Shown: positions 32,901 to 42,560 of the stretch, piece by piece | How positions within the stretch are numbered: the stretch's first letter is position 1 | How the letters are laid out: each line of letters opens with the position of its first letter | Notes under the pieces: model-generated | What the model saw: the letters and a program-made list of their open reading frames with translations, nothing else | Told to the model about the DNA's origin: nothing | The model's database searches: none | Position numbers and translations under genes: made by a program | DNA from: Prosopocoilus inquinatus | Taxonomy: Eukaryota; Arthropoda; Insecta; Coleoptera; Lucanidae | Length of the DNA stretch: 64,000 nucleotides | Reading direction: 5' to 3' | Assembly: GCA_036172665.1 (NCBI GenBank) | Contig: CM069871.1 | Location: 61,316,713-61,380,712 of the forward strand

Positions 32901-34170
32901 AAGGGTATCCCATAATTTACGCAAAATGTAATTTTAATAGAAAACACAGATTTGTTATTAGAAATTTTAATTTTTTTATTGGTTCATAGAGTATACAGAT
33001 TGGGGTTATGTATCGAATAGCACGTCGGATAAATGGGCACCACGGCTTTGCTGGCAAGTACGAATTCTTTTATTGAAATTTTCTATGACCGTTTCGCATA
33101 AATGTGGCTGAATTTCATTAATACACCGCCGAATTTCCTCCTTCAAAGCGTTGGTGGTCGTGGGCTTGTTGGCATAGACCTTTGATTTCAAAAAATCGCA
33201 AGATCTGGATGGCCAATTCTGATCGCCAAAACGGCCAATTACACGACTAGGAAATGACTCATGCAGTAATTGAATTGTTTCTCTGGCTGTATGGCATGTG
33301 GCACCGTCCTGTTGAAACCACATGTTGGTCACATCCATATCTTGGAATTTAGGCACTAAAAACTGGGTTATCATGGCACGATAACGAACACCATTAATTG
33401 TTACTGCCTGACCAGCCGCATCTTCGAAGAAGAATGGTCCGATAATGCCTCCAGCCCAAAATGCACACCAAACAGTCACGCGTTGTGGATGCATTTGTTT
33501 CTCAACAATAACTCGTGGGTTTTCTGAACCCCAAATGCGACAATTTTGACGATTAACGAAGCCATCCAGATGAAAATGAGCTTCATCACTGAAGATGATT
33601 TTGTTCGCAAAATCAGCATCCATTTGTTGTTGTTCCAAAATCCATTCAGCAAACTCTCTTCGCGCTGCGTGGTCAGTAGGCTTCAGTTCTTGAGTCAATT
33701 GAACTTTATAAGCATGAAGCTGCAAGTCTTTCGTGAGAATTCGCTGTAAAGAGCTTCTCGAAATGTCCAATTCTTGACTACGGTGCCGAATTGTTCCTGG
33801 ACTGTTAGCAATACTCTCGCGAGCTGCTGCGATGTTTTCTGCTGAACGACTTGTAACAGGACGCCCAGAGGCACTACGCTCACTAATTGATCCAATCTCC
33901 CTGAATTTTTCAATTATTCTTTTAACAGTTGATGGTTTTAAATCACTATGTCGGTCATATTTTGTACGAAAATTGCGAACTGTGGCTGACAAACTTTCAT
34001 TATTTTTAAAATATTGCTCAACAATGAAAATGCGTTGTTCTTTCGTATAGCGCTCCATTTTTACTAACCCCAAACTGTCAGCTGTCACGTTGTTATCTTC
34101 TTTTCCGTTGACAACACTGTACCATCAGATGGCGCCAAATTCAAATTTTGCGTAAATTATGGGACACCTT
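32901..34170 (-). mobile_element. Tc1-like element, full length, inserted in the foldback
   Basis: The termini AAGGG-TATCCCATAATTTACG and AAGGTGTCCCATAATTTACG (right end, reverse complement) form TIRs of about 30 bp. TA flanks both ends (32899-32900 and 34171-34172). The 1,270-bp element carries a single transposase gene on the minus strand. Confidence 0.88.
33006..34088 (-). CDS. Tc1-like DDE transposase, open but missing the third catalytic Asp
   Basis: A 360-codon frame. Met11 (MERYTKEQ, 34058) is the likelier start, since family members begin there. Residues about 11-60 form the DUF4817-type helix-turn-helix, 60-130 a second HTH, followed by the DDE domain. The first Asp is in IIFSDEAHFHLDG and the second in WFQQDGATCHTA. 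After NWPSRSCD the sequence jumps to FLKSKVYANKP. Family proteins, and the relic at 60 kb, carry a block ending in FFLWGY here that includes the third Asp. About ten residues are gone in frame, so the protein stays open but should not be able to catalyse transposition. The intact length suggests a recent insertion. It might still bind TIRs and act as a dominant repressor, which is inference. Confidence 0.88.
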   Translation of the reverse strand: MTADSLGLVKMERYTKEQRIFIVEQYFKNNESLSATVRNFRTKYDRHSDLKPSTVKRIIEKFREIGSISERSASGRPVTSRSAENIAAARESIANSPGTIRHRSQELDISRSSLQRILTKDLQLHAYKVQLTQELKPTDHAARREFAEWILEQQQMDADFANKIIFSDEAHFHLDGFVNRQNCRIWGSENPRVIVEKQMHPQRVTVWCAFWAGGIIGPFFFEDAAGQAVTINGVRYRAMITQFLVPKFQDMDVTNMWFQQDGATCHTARETIQLLHESFPSRVIGRFGDQNWPSRSCDFLKSKVYANKPTTTNALKEEIRRCINEIQPHLCETVIENFNKRIRTCQQSRGAHLSDVLFDT

Positions 34171-34764
34171 TAGATACAATTCTTTCACTTTTCGATCTGC
34201 TTAGACTAAATTGTGATTATGATAAACGTATTATGAAGAAATCAAAAACGTTAACACGAAATCCTATGTAAAAAAGGCCTTACGCCAGAAACGTGAAAAA
34301 TCGTTTCAAATTTTCTTGTGTACGCGACAATTCAGAATCCAAGAGGAAAACTTATTCTATTAAATATTTTTTATGAATATGAATGAATAAGCTAACCACT
34401 CGTAAGAGTTAATGCCAGATGACCATTGACTGCTTCACATCTTGAGCAAAACTGAAAATATCAAAAATCTTCGTTTTTTTAGAAATACTAGACCGAAGGA
34501 AATTTTGTCTGGCAATCAAGGCATACATTTTGTAAATAACTATTGAATCCTACTAAAATTTTGTCTAATGTGTCCAGCAATTACAAATTACAACAATTTT
34601 TTAATCTTCGTATCTTAAATAAGTGCTATTTTTAGCAACACTAAAAGTTGCTCACCGGTATTGTCCTACTTATATTTGGTTATCGAACATTCACAAACTA
34701 TTGGCGCAAAAAGTTAAAAAAAAAAAATTTTCCATGTGGTGCGAACTTTTTGGCGGTCACTGTA

Positions 34765-35582
34765 TTAATTTAATATATTATTTTCACGCAATGCTTCAGT
34801 CTTGCTTTAGTCGAGATGGCAACAGTGGCAGTGGTAGTTTTCCAAAATATAACCATAAAATTAAAAATAAACGTCAATCAACTTTTTGACAGGTAAATTT
34901 TTTAGCGATACCAACAAAAATGTCACCCCAGAATGGCCTACTCTGAGTTTAAAAACATTGTGAACGCATATTACATACTTATACGCTCTCAACTGTCATT
35001 TTTATGTCAGGTCTAAGTGAACTGAACTAAATAAGTTGAAGATCCATTCCTTCAGTTGGTGACTACCGTTTTATTTTGAATGAGGAAACCTCCTGGATCA
35101 AGGAAGAGAAAGAACACTGAAAGCAATCATTCAACTAATAATAGTGAGAAACCACCACTTCTTACTTGTTCTTGAACGTCCTAGAATAGCCAATACCGGA
35201 TTAGTTCATTATTATTATAGTATTATTGCGATTACGCCGACCTTGTAAGGTCACTCACTCCACTCCCTACCCACGTGCGTATTTGCCTTTGTTTCTTTTC
35301 TCTCGGTGCTGATTACCTTCTTCCAGTTCTGATGCCAGGGCTACGTCATCGGCGAGCAACCGACCTATAGTTCACTCGCCTAGAGCAATATCGAATCGAA
35401 CGGAAGGGATCGCACAGAAAGTAACGACCTCGAATGACGTGCGCCGCGTCTCTTTTTTTGAAATCGTTCGGGCATAACGAGGTCATGATATCATCCAATT
35501 AGGGCCGTGTGACCTTAAAGGGAAGATCCTATTACCCGCCCTAGCACAGCACCAAAAAAAAAATTGCCTCTGACTTTGTATA
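34765..35582. promoter_or_regulatory. GC-richer stretch, possible regulatory region
   Basis: 35230-35545 is less AT-rich than its surroundings. It contains nuclear-receptor half-sites: CGACCTTGTAAGGTCA at 35240-35255 is an everted pair with 2-bp spacing, and GTGACCTTAAAGG lies near 35511. No coding frame is seen. Confidence 0.3.
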
Positions 35583-36140
35583 CAGGGTGCTGCATTTTGA
35601 AACGCAACATAGGAAATCCCATGTTAATTTAAAAGTGACCACCCTAATTATTTTACAGCAAAATTCCATTTATGTTTTTTAAAGTAGCCTTCAAGATGAA
35701 TCTGTCTGTGAAGTTTCAGAATTTTTCATACGCTGAGTTTTAAGATATTTAAAAAAAGATTCTGTAACTAAATTCAATTTATATCAAATTATCACTACAG
35801 CCTTGATCAACGATAATGAAAACTGAACAGATAATTAATAAATCTAGTTCATTTTTGAAAACGATTGATAGAAAAAGCTTTTCCAGTAATTTATTTTAAC
35901 ATTTACTTGATCAAGGCCGTGCTGATTGATAGTTTAGTGCAGATCGACTTTCGTTACTAATTTTTTCTAAATCTGTATCTTGAAACTGAGCGAATGAAAA
36001 ATTCTGAAACTTCACAGACAGATTCATCTTGAAGAGCACTTTAAGAAACCTGAATGGAATTTTGCTGTAAAATAATTAGGGTGGTCACCTTTAAATTAAC
36101 ATGGGATATTCTACGTTGCGTATCAAAACGCAACACCCTG
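35583..36140. mobile_element. 558-bp foldback element (CAGGGTGCTGCATTTTG family)
   Basis: The left arm (about 190 bp: CAGGGTGCTGCATTTTGAAA... through ACAGATTC-type words) and the right arm to CAACACCCTG are inverted copies. TA lies outside at 35581-35582 and 36141-36142. The central part is AT-rich and non-coding. A second family member is split around 37562-41783. Confidence 0.88.
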
Positions 36141-36144
36141 TATA

Positions 36145-36780
36145 GTACCTACATGTTTTCAGTGATTAAAAATTCAAGGTATTCCAATAATTAATTATAA
36201 TAATTCGGTTAGCGTTGAAGTTATTTTGTAATTTAAATTAAATTTAAAATTGCAATTAGTAAATGAGTTTCGTCAGATTTTGAAACTCGTTTAACACGGA
36301 GGCAGTTTCACCGCAAGCATTTGTTTATTTAGTTTAATTAACAGTTAATTAAATCGCAGGCATCCATAACCAATTAGATTTTTTTTAATAATGATTTTAT
36401 TAAATCTGACGCTTATGAAATCTGTTATCCGTCGCCGTCGTCGATTCACATTCCTAGTTACTCATAAGATAAGTTATCTATTACGTCAATATCTTAAATT
36501 AAGAGTGGGAAAAATTGGCATTTACGATAGTGTATCGATGTTTCTCAATTTTTTTTTTTTTTGGAACTTTTCTTATCTTTGGTTTGCCCTTCGGGGTTTA
36601 ATCCCCGCATGTTTATTAAAGCTGCTGGAAACTTCGTGAATGTCTGCACTGGTAATCTCGCTTTTGTTTAACTAAATTGGACATCAAGTATTTTCCGCCG
36701 TTAAAATGTGAGAGCAAATAATGAAAGCAGGAAATCAATATAGTCTTCTTAATTTCAACTTAAGGGGATACTACATATTA
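36145..36780. other. no gene seen
   Basis: AT-rich, with a T12 run near 36549. The 82-codon frame at 36391-36639 has no domain. Confidence 0.4.
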
Positions 36781-37290
36781 CGTGCTAACAGCATTCTGGC
36801 CCATCTCTGCAACGCGATCGCAAAAGCAGACGGCGGTGGCGGTCAGAACGCGGCGTTGCCGTTCACCATTCCGGCGTTTGTTTGTAGGGTCCTCTTTTTA
36901 AGCTTTATTACAAAATAGAAACTCTGTGTTTGATCGTTGCTGCATGACGCAGTTTGAACCAGCATAATTAATTGCTCCTCGCGTGCGAAATTCGCAATCA
37001 AGTGTTTGCAAATAATAGGCGCCTTGCGCGCGTTGTCTTGATTTGCATTAAAAACGTGTGGAAGGTGAAACATGAAAGTTGGCGCGCGGCTGCGCAAGCA
37101 TAAATCAGAATATGAATAGAAATCCTTGCGAACGCAATTAATATGTCGCTGCACATATGCTAATGTGGCGTACTGCTGCGCAATCAAGGCGTACTTGACG
37201 TAAACGAGGAAGGCTTTCTGTGTTCTTCCTGAACGCAAGGAAGTACGTTCGGAATTGCCTATGTTAGGTAAAATGGTTTTCCTCATACCA
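36781..37290. promoter_or_regulatory. GC-richer block, possible conserved regulatory element
   Basis: About 500 bp with many GCGC/CGCG words mixed with TAATTA cores (for example CATAATTAATTGC at 36963-36975, TTGATTTGCAT). It differs from the transposon-rich neighbourhood and shows no inverted repeats. A 147-codon minus-strand frame (37286-36843) crosses it, with no recognisable domain, signal or coding-like residue pattern. I favour a developmental enhancer-type block over a gene, at low confidence. Confidence 0.3.
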
Positions 37291-37759
37291 TACGTGTCCT
37301 ATTAACGAGGGTCATTAAGTATAACAGTTTTTTTTTTGTTGTTGTAACCACAGCGCCTTCATAAATGATAGTAAACCACGTGACCAAGTTCTGCCTGATA
37401 GTTAGGCAGCTAACAATACACACGATTGACAGTACTTCGGCGGCATCAAATGCAGTTCTCAATTGGGCTTTGCTTTATTCAACTGTCAGGTAATTGATTT
37501 GGTACGTGTTGTTGTATTGTAGGTCACGTGGGATACATGATTAAATAGGAAGACTCGATATACCAACGTTCTGCATTGATGAACGCAACATAGGAAATCC
37601 CATGTTAATTTAAAGATGGCCATAACTAATTATTTTACAGCAAATTCCATTCAGTTTTTTTTTTAATACTCTTCAAGGCGAATCTGTCTGCGTAGTGTGA
37701 GAATTTTTCGCTTCCTTAGTTTCAAGATATTTGAAGAAGATTCATTGACGAAATTCAAT

Positions 37760-38400
37760 TAATACTAGTGCTGTAAAAGTAACGAAAAGTTTGTACTCGC
37801 ATGTATTCGTTACTCGTTACTTTCGTTGCTATAGTACAGGATGTCCCAAACCTTTGGAAGAGTCAAAAAATGCCCATTGAAATTCATTTTATCAAGAAAT
37901 TCATTTTATCAACAAAAGCTGTGTAGGTTTTCATTCCGCATAATTTAAAATTATTTCCAAATATACAGGTTGTTCATTTTTTTTTTAATGGAACACTATA
38001 TATTTTGCAGTTTCGGTTAGCCTTTGAAGAGACGATAAAAATGACATAACATTATACTTACTTATTTTTAGTTTATTCAAAAAATGGGTCATGTTTGATC
38101 GTCTGCCAAATTATCAATCTTAATGATACGACTATCAACCTTACCAACATTTTTAAAAATCTAGCTACTACCAACACCACGGTTCAGTTCGTATGTTGTA
38201 AAATTAGTCATTTTTTCAAACGGAACAGCCTGATATGGTAGATTTGGGTAGTCATTTCTACGACCTTTCAAACCGTGTCATACTTTATGGTCTTAAGATT
38301 GATAACTTCTGAGTTATAGTAATTTCTCTGTAATCAACTTTAGAAATGCGCTCTAAAAAAATAAATGAAAAGAATACTTAATAGGCTATAAAAATTTGAA
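37760..38400. repeat. fragments of TGGAAC-terminus repeats
   Basis: TACAGGATGTCCCAAACC near 37836, TTTTTTTAATGGAACACTAT near 37983 and CAAACGGAACAGCCTG near 38217 are ends of the dispersed terminus classes seen elsewhere in the window. No coding part. Confidence 0.45.
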
Positions 38401-38697
38401 TCCAATGAACCGAAACTCTTATTTTCTTCGCGGATGACATCATGATAATAGCGAGCAATGAAAAGAGCCCAAAAGTATAACTTAGAGGTATGGAAGAAAA
38501 ATTTAGAGCAACACAATTAACAACTGAATATTGAAAAATAACAACTGTATGGTAATTAGTAAAGAAAATAAAGAAATAGGAACAACAGTGGACGGATAGA
38601 AGATAAAACAAGTAAACACCTGAGAATCAAATAATATACAAGTAACTAAATAATAAAGGTGACCAAGAGGTAGAAGTAAATTCAATGATTATTGCAG

Positions 38698-39495
38698 CAA
38701 ATATCTAAATACTTTTAGAGTATTTGGATACGTATCTCAGGTACTACTGAAAATATATATCTATATCTGCATCTAGATACATTTACAAACGTATCTATTC
38801 ATTTGAGATATTAAGGTACATTTTAGATACATTTTAAACATAAATAAAAACACCAACCTTCGATTTAACATCCTTTTTTTATTTTCCAGTTTATCAAATA
38901 CGACTTGATGATTCAGAAACTTGAAAATGATTTGACAAATTGGGAAACATAATTGACAAAAGGAGAAAATCAAAAGAAAAAGACTGTGTTAATGATTTGA
39001 ATAGGAGAACGCTCTCCTAGCTACAATAAGGTTACAACCAAGTATCCTAGATTCACTTGACATTTAACTTGTCTGATAGGGAAGTAGAGTCATTCCTGCT
39101 GATACATTTACTTGATTAATTTACTTGAAATTCTTATTTAAAAGGTGCTAAGTATACACTACTGCAAAAAACTATGTTATTTGCGGTCCCTTGTGAAAAT
39201 TATCATAGGTTTTAGCTTGTATATTATTCATATATTCGTACGAAAACTCCGTGAATTTTTACAAAACAAAAACTGGATTTGGATCTCAATAATACTGTAT
39301 ATCTACTACGGCATAGATTATTGAATTTTACACTTGCAAGTTTCTTGATAAAGAGCAGATACTTTTTTTTGTATCTGTGTCTGTATCTAGATATTTTCCG
39401 GAAAAAGTATCTGTATCTGCATCTAGATACATTTTTCTGAAAGTATCTCTATCTGTATCCAGGTACTATTAAAAATGTATCTTTAACAACACTGG
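38698..39495. mobile_element. insertion in the LINE, TATCTGTATC-rich subterminal repeats
   Basis: Both ends of this segment are dense in GTATCTGTATC/ATCTAGATACAT words (38700-38830 and 39360-39480). Such subterminal reiterations are common in hAT-type non-autonomous elements. The two parts of the LINE reading continue on either side. Exact ends and target duplication could not be fixed. Confidence 0.5.
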
Positions 39496-39659
39496 TACTA
39501 ACTAAAAGACAAGAAAAAAGAATACAGGTGGCGGAGGTGCAAGATCACAGAAAAGTTTTGGGAGTGAAGAGAATTGATAAAGAAAGAAATGAGAACGTAA
39601 GGAAAACACTAGGAGTAAGATCAGTCGGCGAAGTAATAAAGGAGAGAGAGAAAAACTAC

Positions 39660-40165
39660 ATGGGTTGGTTCGGTCACCTGGTCAGGATGAAGCAGGAAAG
39701 GCAAGTGAAAAGAATTTAGGAGGCGAGAACGGTAGGAAGAAATGGAACAAGAAGACCGAAACGAAAATGAAACAAGGTAATAGAAGTAAAGGAGAAAAAA
39801 ACTCTGCTGGTTCGGTCAACTGGTTAGAATGAATTTGGGAGGCAAAAACAATAGGAAGAAATGGTAGGGGAAGAACGAAACGAAAATGGAACAGGGAAAT
39901 AGAAATAAACGATGAAAAACTAAGCTAGTTCGGCCATTTGGTTAGGATGAAGGAAGAAAGGCAAGTGAAAAGAATTTGGGAGGTGAAAACGGTAGGAAGA
40001 AATTGCAGAGGAAGACCGAAACGAAAATGGAACAGGAAAATAGAAATAAACGAGAAAAGGCTAAGCTGGTTTGGCCACCTGGTTAGGATGAAAGAGGAAA
40101 GTCAAGTGAAAAGGATTTGGGACGCGAAAACGATAGGAAGAAATGGTTAGAGGAAGGAAGATCGA
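39660..40165 (+). repeat. 141-bp tandem repeat of the LINE C-terminal WFGHLVRM module
   Basis: The WFGHLVRM-encoding word begins near 39665, 39807, 39925 and 40066, giving steps of 142, 118 and 141 bp. A full unit is 141 bp (47 codons). Copy 2 lacks about 24 bp that encode GRQVKRI-like residues. Copies 3 and 4 remain open in one frame (WFGHLVRMKEERQVKRIW.. twice). LINE ORF2 proteins normally have one such module. Confidence 0.8.
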
Positions 40166-40365
40166 AACGGAAATGGAACAGCGAAAAAGAAGAAATATTG
40201 AGGAAATGATTGGAACTCGGCAAAGGAATTGGCAAGAGTCCGGAAAAAATGAAAAAAAAAAAAATATATATGCAGCAAGGTAGAGGACACCAGAAGAGAG
40301 GAAGTCTCGACACCCTGATGGCTATAAGAGGATTGATTATGATCATGAAGATCTTTTTAAAATAT

Positions 40366-41506
40366 TTTTACAGCCGTGACGCGCAAACAGATCTATTTTT
40401 AGCATCAGACACGCCACCTTGCGTCACAGAACATGACTGAAGCTACGCGGTCATTCTAGAAATTTCGAGCACAGAAAGCTCTGCTATATAAGCTGTACTA
40501 AGGCACTCGATCTCTGTCTAAAGACACAGGTACTGCCATCATATGTTCTTGACACGCGACAGTGGGTATTTGACCTTGAACAAATCAGTTGTCAAAAATG
40601 ACAAACTGGAATATTTTGTGTAAATCAAGACGAAAAATAACGCAAAATAGTTTTAATTTCCATTTTATTGAGACAAAGTATAAATTTTAAGCGACTACGA
40701 GGCGATATGACATAATAAATGGGAAAGTTCTGCCTAAAAAGTATCTTTTTTCTCAGGTATTACCTACGGTTTTTTGGACTGGGTCCTAAACCTCTTTTTT
40801 ATCCTAATCGCTAATGGAATGCTCTAAATCCGTTATTTTCCAAGACCCATTATCCAGAACCTAATAGTTTACCCATGGAACTTGATGGAAAATTATAGTC
40901 AGTCCACAATTTTTAATTTCAAAGTTAACAGCTAAATTACTGAAACTTCTGTTTATATGGTCAACTGTTTAAAGATTTATGCCTTGAAATAGTTTCGGAA
41001 TTAAGTAAACTTAATATTTTACCTGGAAAACTTCTAATATACTCAGGGTATGCTTTTTGGTTACTTTTTCGGTTTATTGTGTCATATTCGCACCGATAAC
41101 GTCTAAATTTATTGTAAAATTATTCCTTGTTTATTGTAAACTTATCTTGTCGTTAATAAAATAGAAGTTAAAATGATTTGCTTTATATTTGCGTCTGATT
41201 TTCATAAATTATTCAGTTTGTCATTTTAGACAACCCGCTTTTCAAGGTCAATGCCACTGTCAAGTGTCAAAACCATATGATGGCAGTACCTGTATCCTTA
41301 GACAGAGATCGAGTGCCTTAAGCCGTACGATCCGCCACGAGTGCAGTTATTAAGTTGGCAAGCGAAGGGTTCGTACCTCGAATCAATAGAGAGTACATTT
41401 TGTAAATGTGTTATTTAAGAGACAAGCTCATTACTATTGTAATACTTTTAATTAAAGTGTTCTGAAATTTAACAACTATAATTTGTGAACCCCCAAATTC
41501 GTAACA
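40366..41506 (+). mobile_element. solo LTR, interrupted by a TA element
   Basis: The outer words TTTTACAGCC (40366) and GTAACA (to 41506) form a degenerate TGTTAC...GTAACA pair, and ATAT lies on both sides (40362-40365 and 41507-41510). It contains a TATA box (CTATATAAG near 40484). Without the inserted 818-bp element the LTR is about 321 bp. This fits a Ty3/gypsy-type solo LTR left by recombination. It sits in the foldback whose sequence resumes at 41511. Confidence 0.65.
40501..41318. mobile_element. 818-bp TA-flanked element inside the solo LTR
   Basis: AGGCACTCGATCTCTGTCTA (40501) and its inverse (to 41318) are TIRs that extend beyond 100 bp, including CAGGTACTGCCATCATATG. TA is duplicated (40499-40500 and 41319-41320). 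The centre is AT-rich and non-coding. Confidence 0.88.
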
Positions 41507-41564
41507 ATATCTTGATACTGTGCAAATGAAAAATTCTCAAACAGCACACACAGATTCATCTTAA

Positions 41565-41669
41565 CGGCTGAGTTGCAACGAGGTCATTGTTAACTAATCC
41601 TTGATTAAACATAGGAATTTCTGTGCTTTAATTCTAGATTAACTTTAATCAACGTCGGTGCAACTGGAC
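41565..41669. mobile_element. 105-bp PIF/Harbinger-like MITE
   Basis: The ends CGGCTGAGTTGCAACGA and (reverse complement) GTCCAGTTGCACCGA are imperfect inverted repeats. TAA is present on both sides (41562-41564 and 41670-41672). It interrupts the right arm of the split foldback. Confidence 0.65.
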
Positions 41670-41799
41670 TAAAGAGCACTTAAAAAAACCTAAACCAATA
41701 CATGAATGAATACCTTTATTTCCTGTGTCCATGTTGTTATGATGTTTATATGTTCCTACGTTCATCAATACAGCACCCTGTATAAATAAATAAATGTAC

Positions 41800-42560
41800 T
41801 CCTTAATTCACTGGAAGCTTCTTGGGCGTTTCCTGAATATTAACCACTCGTTTTCTTTCATTTCTCGTTCTTGTTTCCAGTTCATTTTCAAATTATGCAG
41901 TCAACTCTTAAATGTTTGCATTTGTGATTATGCAAGCCGCCTTTGATATTAAGAAAACCTTTTTGGCTTGGTTGCTACGACATTTATATCACAGCGTTTT
42001 TTGGCATTCCTTTTAACACCTTACCACAACGTCACAGTGCAACGCGAAAATCACATGTCGTTAAGTGATCGTGCAAATAGTTCTCTGAAATTTAAATGAT
42101 TGCCCGGTGTAATGAAAAGATTAAACCGACTGACGATCGGCGGCCATCGCTGAGAAGGTTGGTTTGATTAAGTTTGATTGAGATAAAGAATCGTGTGAAT
42201 TAGGAACAAACAATTATGCAACAGCCATTTTTGCATTTAAATTTGTTTGTGTTTCTTTTTGAACACATTTCTCATCTCGGACATGTTTTATTCTCAAACT
42301 GGCCTTTAGTAAAATAGTTAGTTACACAAAGTACACTGAACGCGCGTTTATAAATTAATAATTAAATGAAGAAGCAAAAAAAGAGAATAACATTTGCATA
42401 TCGACTTTGCAGAAAAGAAGAGAGAAAGTTTTGCCTCCAGAGCTTTAAAGATTTTGCGATAGGCATCTGAATGATCGATATACTAGTGAAAATACATAAC
42501 ATTAACAACAACAACCTCTAAACATCTGTACATTCCTACCTTAAAGAACATGGCGTAATC
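41800..42560. other. non-repetitive stretch, possible regulatory DNA
   Basis: No element ends are apparent. 41990-42200 is richer in GC, with GACGATCGGCGGCCATCGC near 42133. No coding frame is supported. Confidence 0.3.

Larger units (their letters stand above)
32171..34762. mobile_element. Tc1-like foldback element with long TIRs
   Basis: The left end CAGTGACCGCCAAAAAGTTC (32171) and its inverse (to 34762) are flanked by TA at 32169-32170 and 34763-34764. The arms are 32171-32780 and 34190-34762, collinear with scattered differences, so most of the original element was inverted repeat. The termini are of the Tc1-family kind. A small hairpin and a complete Tc1-like element lie in the centre. 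The TIR word count and the extra insertions make it clearly non-autonomous. Confidence 0.88.
38415..40345 (+). pseudogene. LINE reverse-transcriptase relic (3' half)
   Basis: FFADDIMIIASNEKS at about 38427-38470 is the RT catalytic box (F/YADD). MVISKENKEI.TTVDG near 38550, and NNKGDQEVEVNSMIIAAN near 38655-38705, match the following conserved thumb-side blocks of this LINE class. After an 800-bp insertion, the C-terminal segment resumes at about 39520 (RKVLGVKRIDKERNENVRK..., WFGHLVRMKQERQVKRI). Stops and shifts are frequent. The C-terminal module is tandemly repeated (39660-40160). The call rests on motif recognition; the clade is uncertain, perhaps an RTE, R1 or jockey relative. Confidence 0.75.
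37562..41782. mobile_element. foldback element split by later insertions
   Basis: The left half (37562-37760: GTTCTGCATTGATGAACGCAACATAGG...) and right half (41511-41782: ...CGTTCATCAATACAGCACCC followed by TGTA) are the two arms of a relative of 35583-36140. About 3.7 kb of other elements lie between: terminus fragments, a LINE relic, a hAT-like repeat, a solo LTR and a TA element. Confidence 0.7.

Noticed and set aside
36843..37286. 147-codon minus-strand open frame as a gene
   Set aside because: No domain, no signal, no coding-like pattern; it crosses a block that looks regulatory and has no supporting splice or promoter arrangement.
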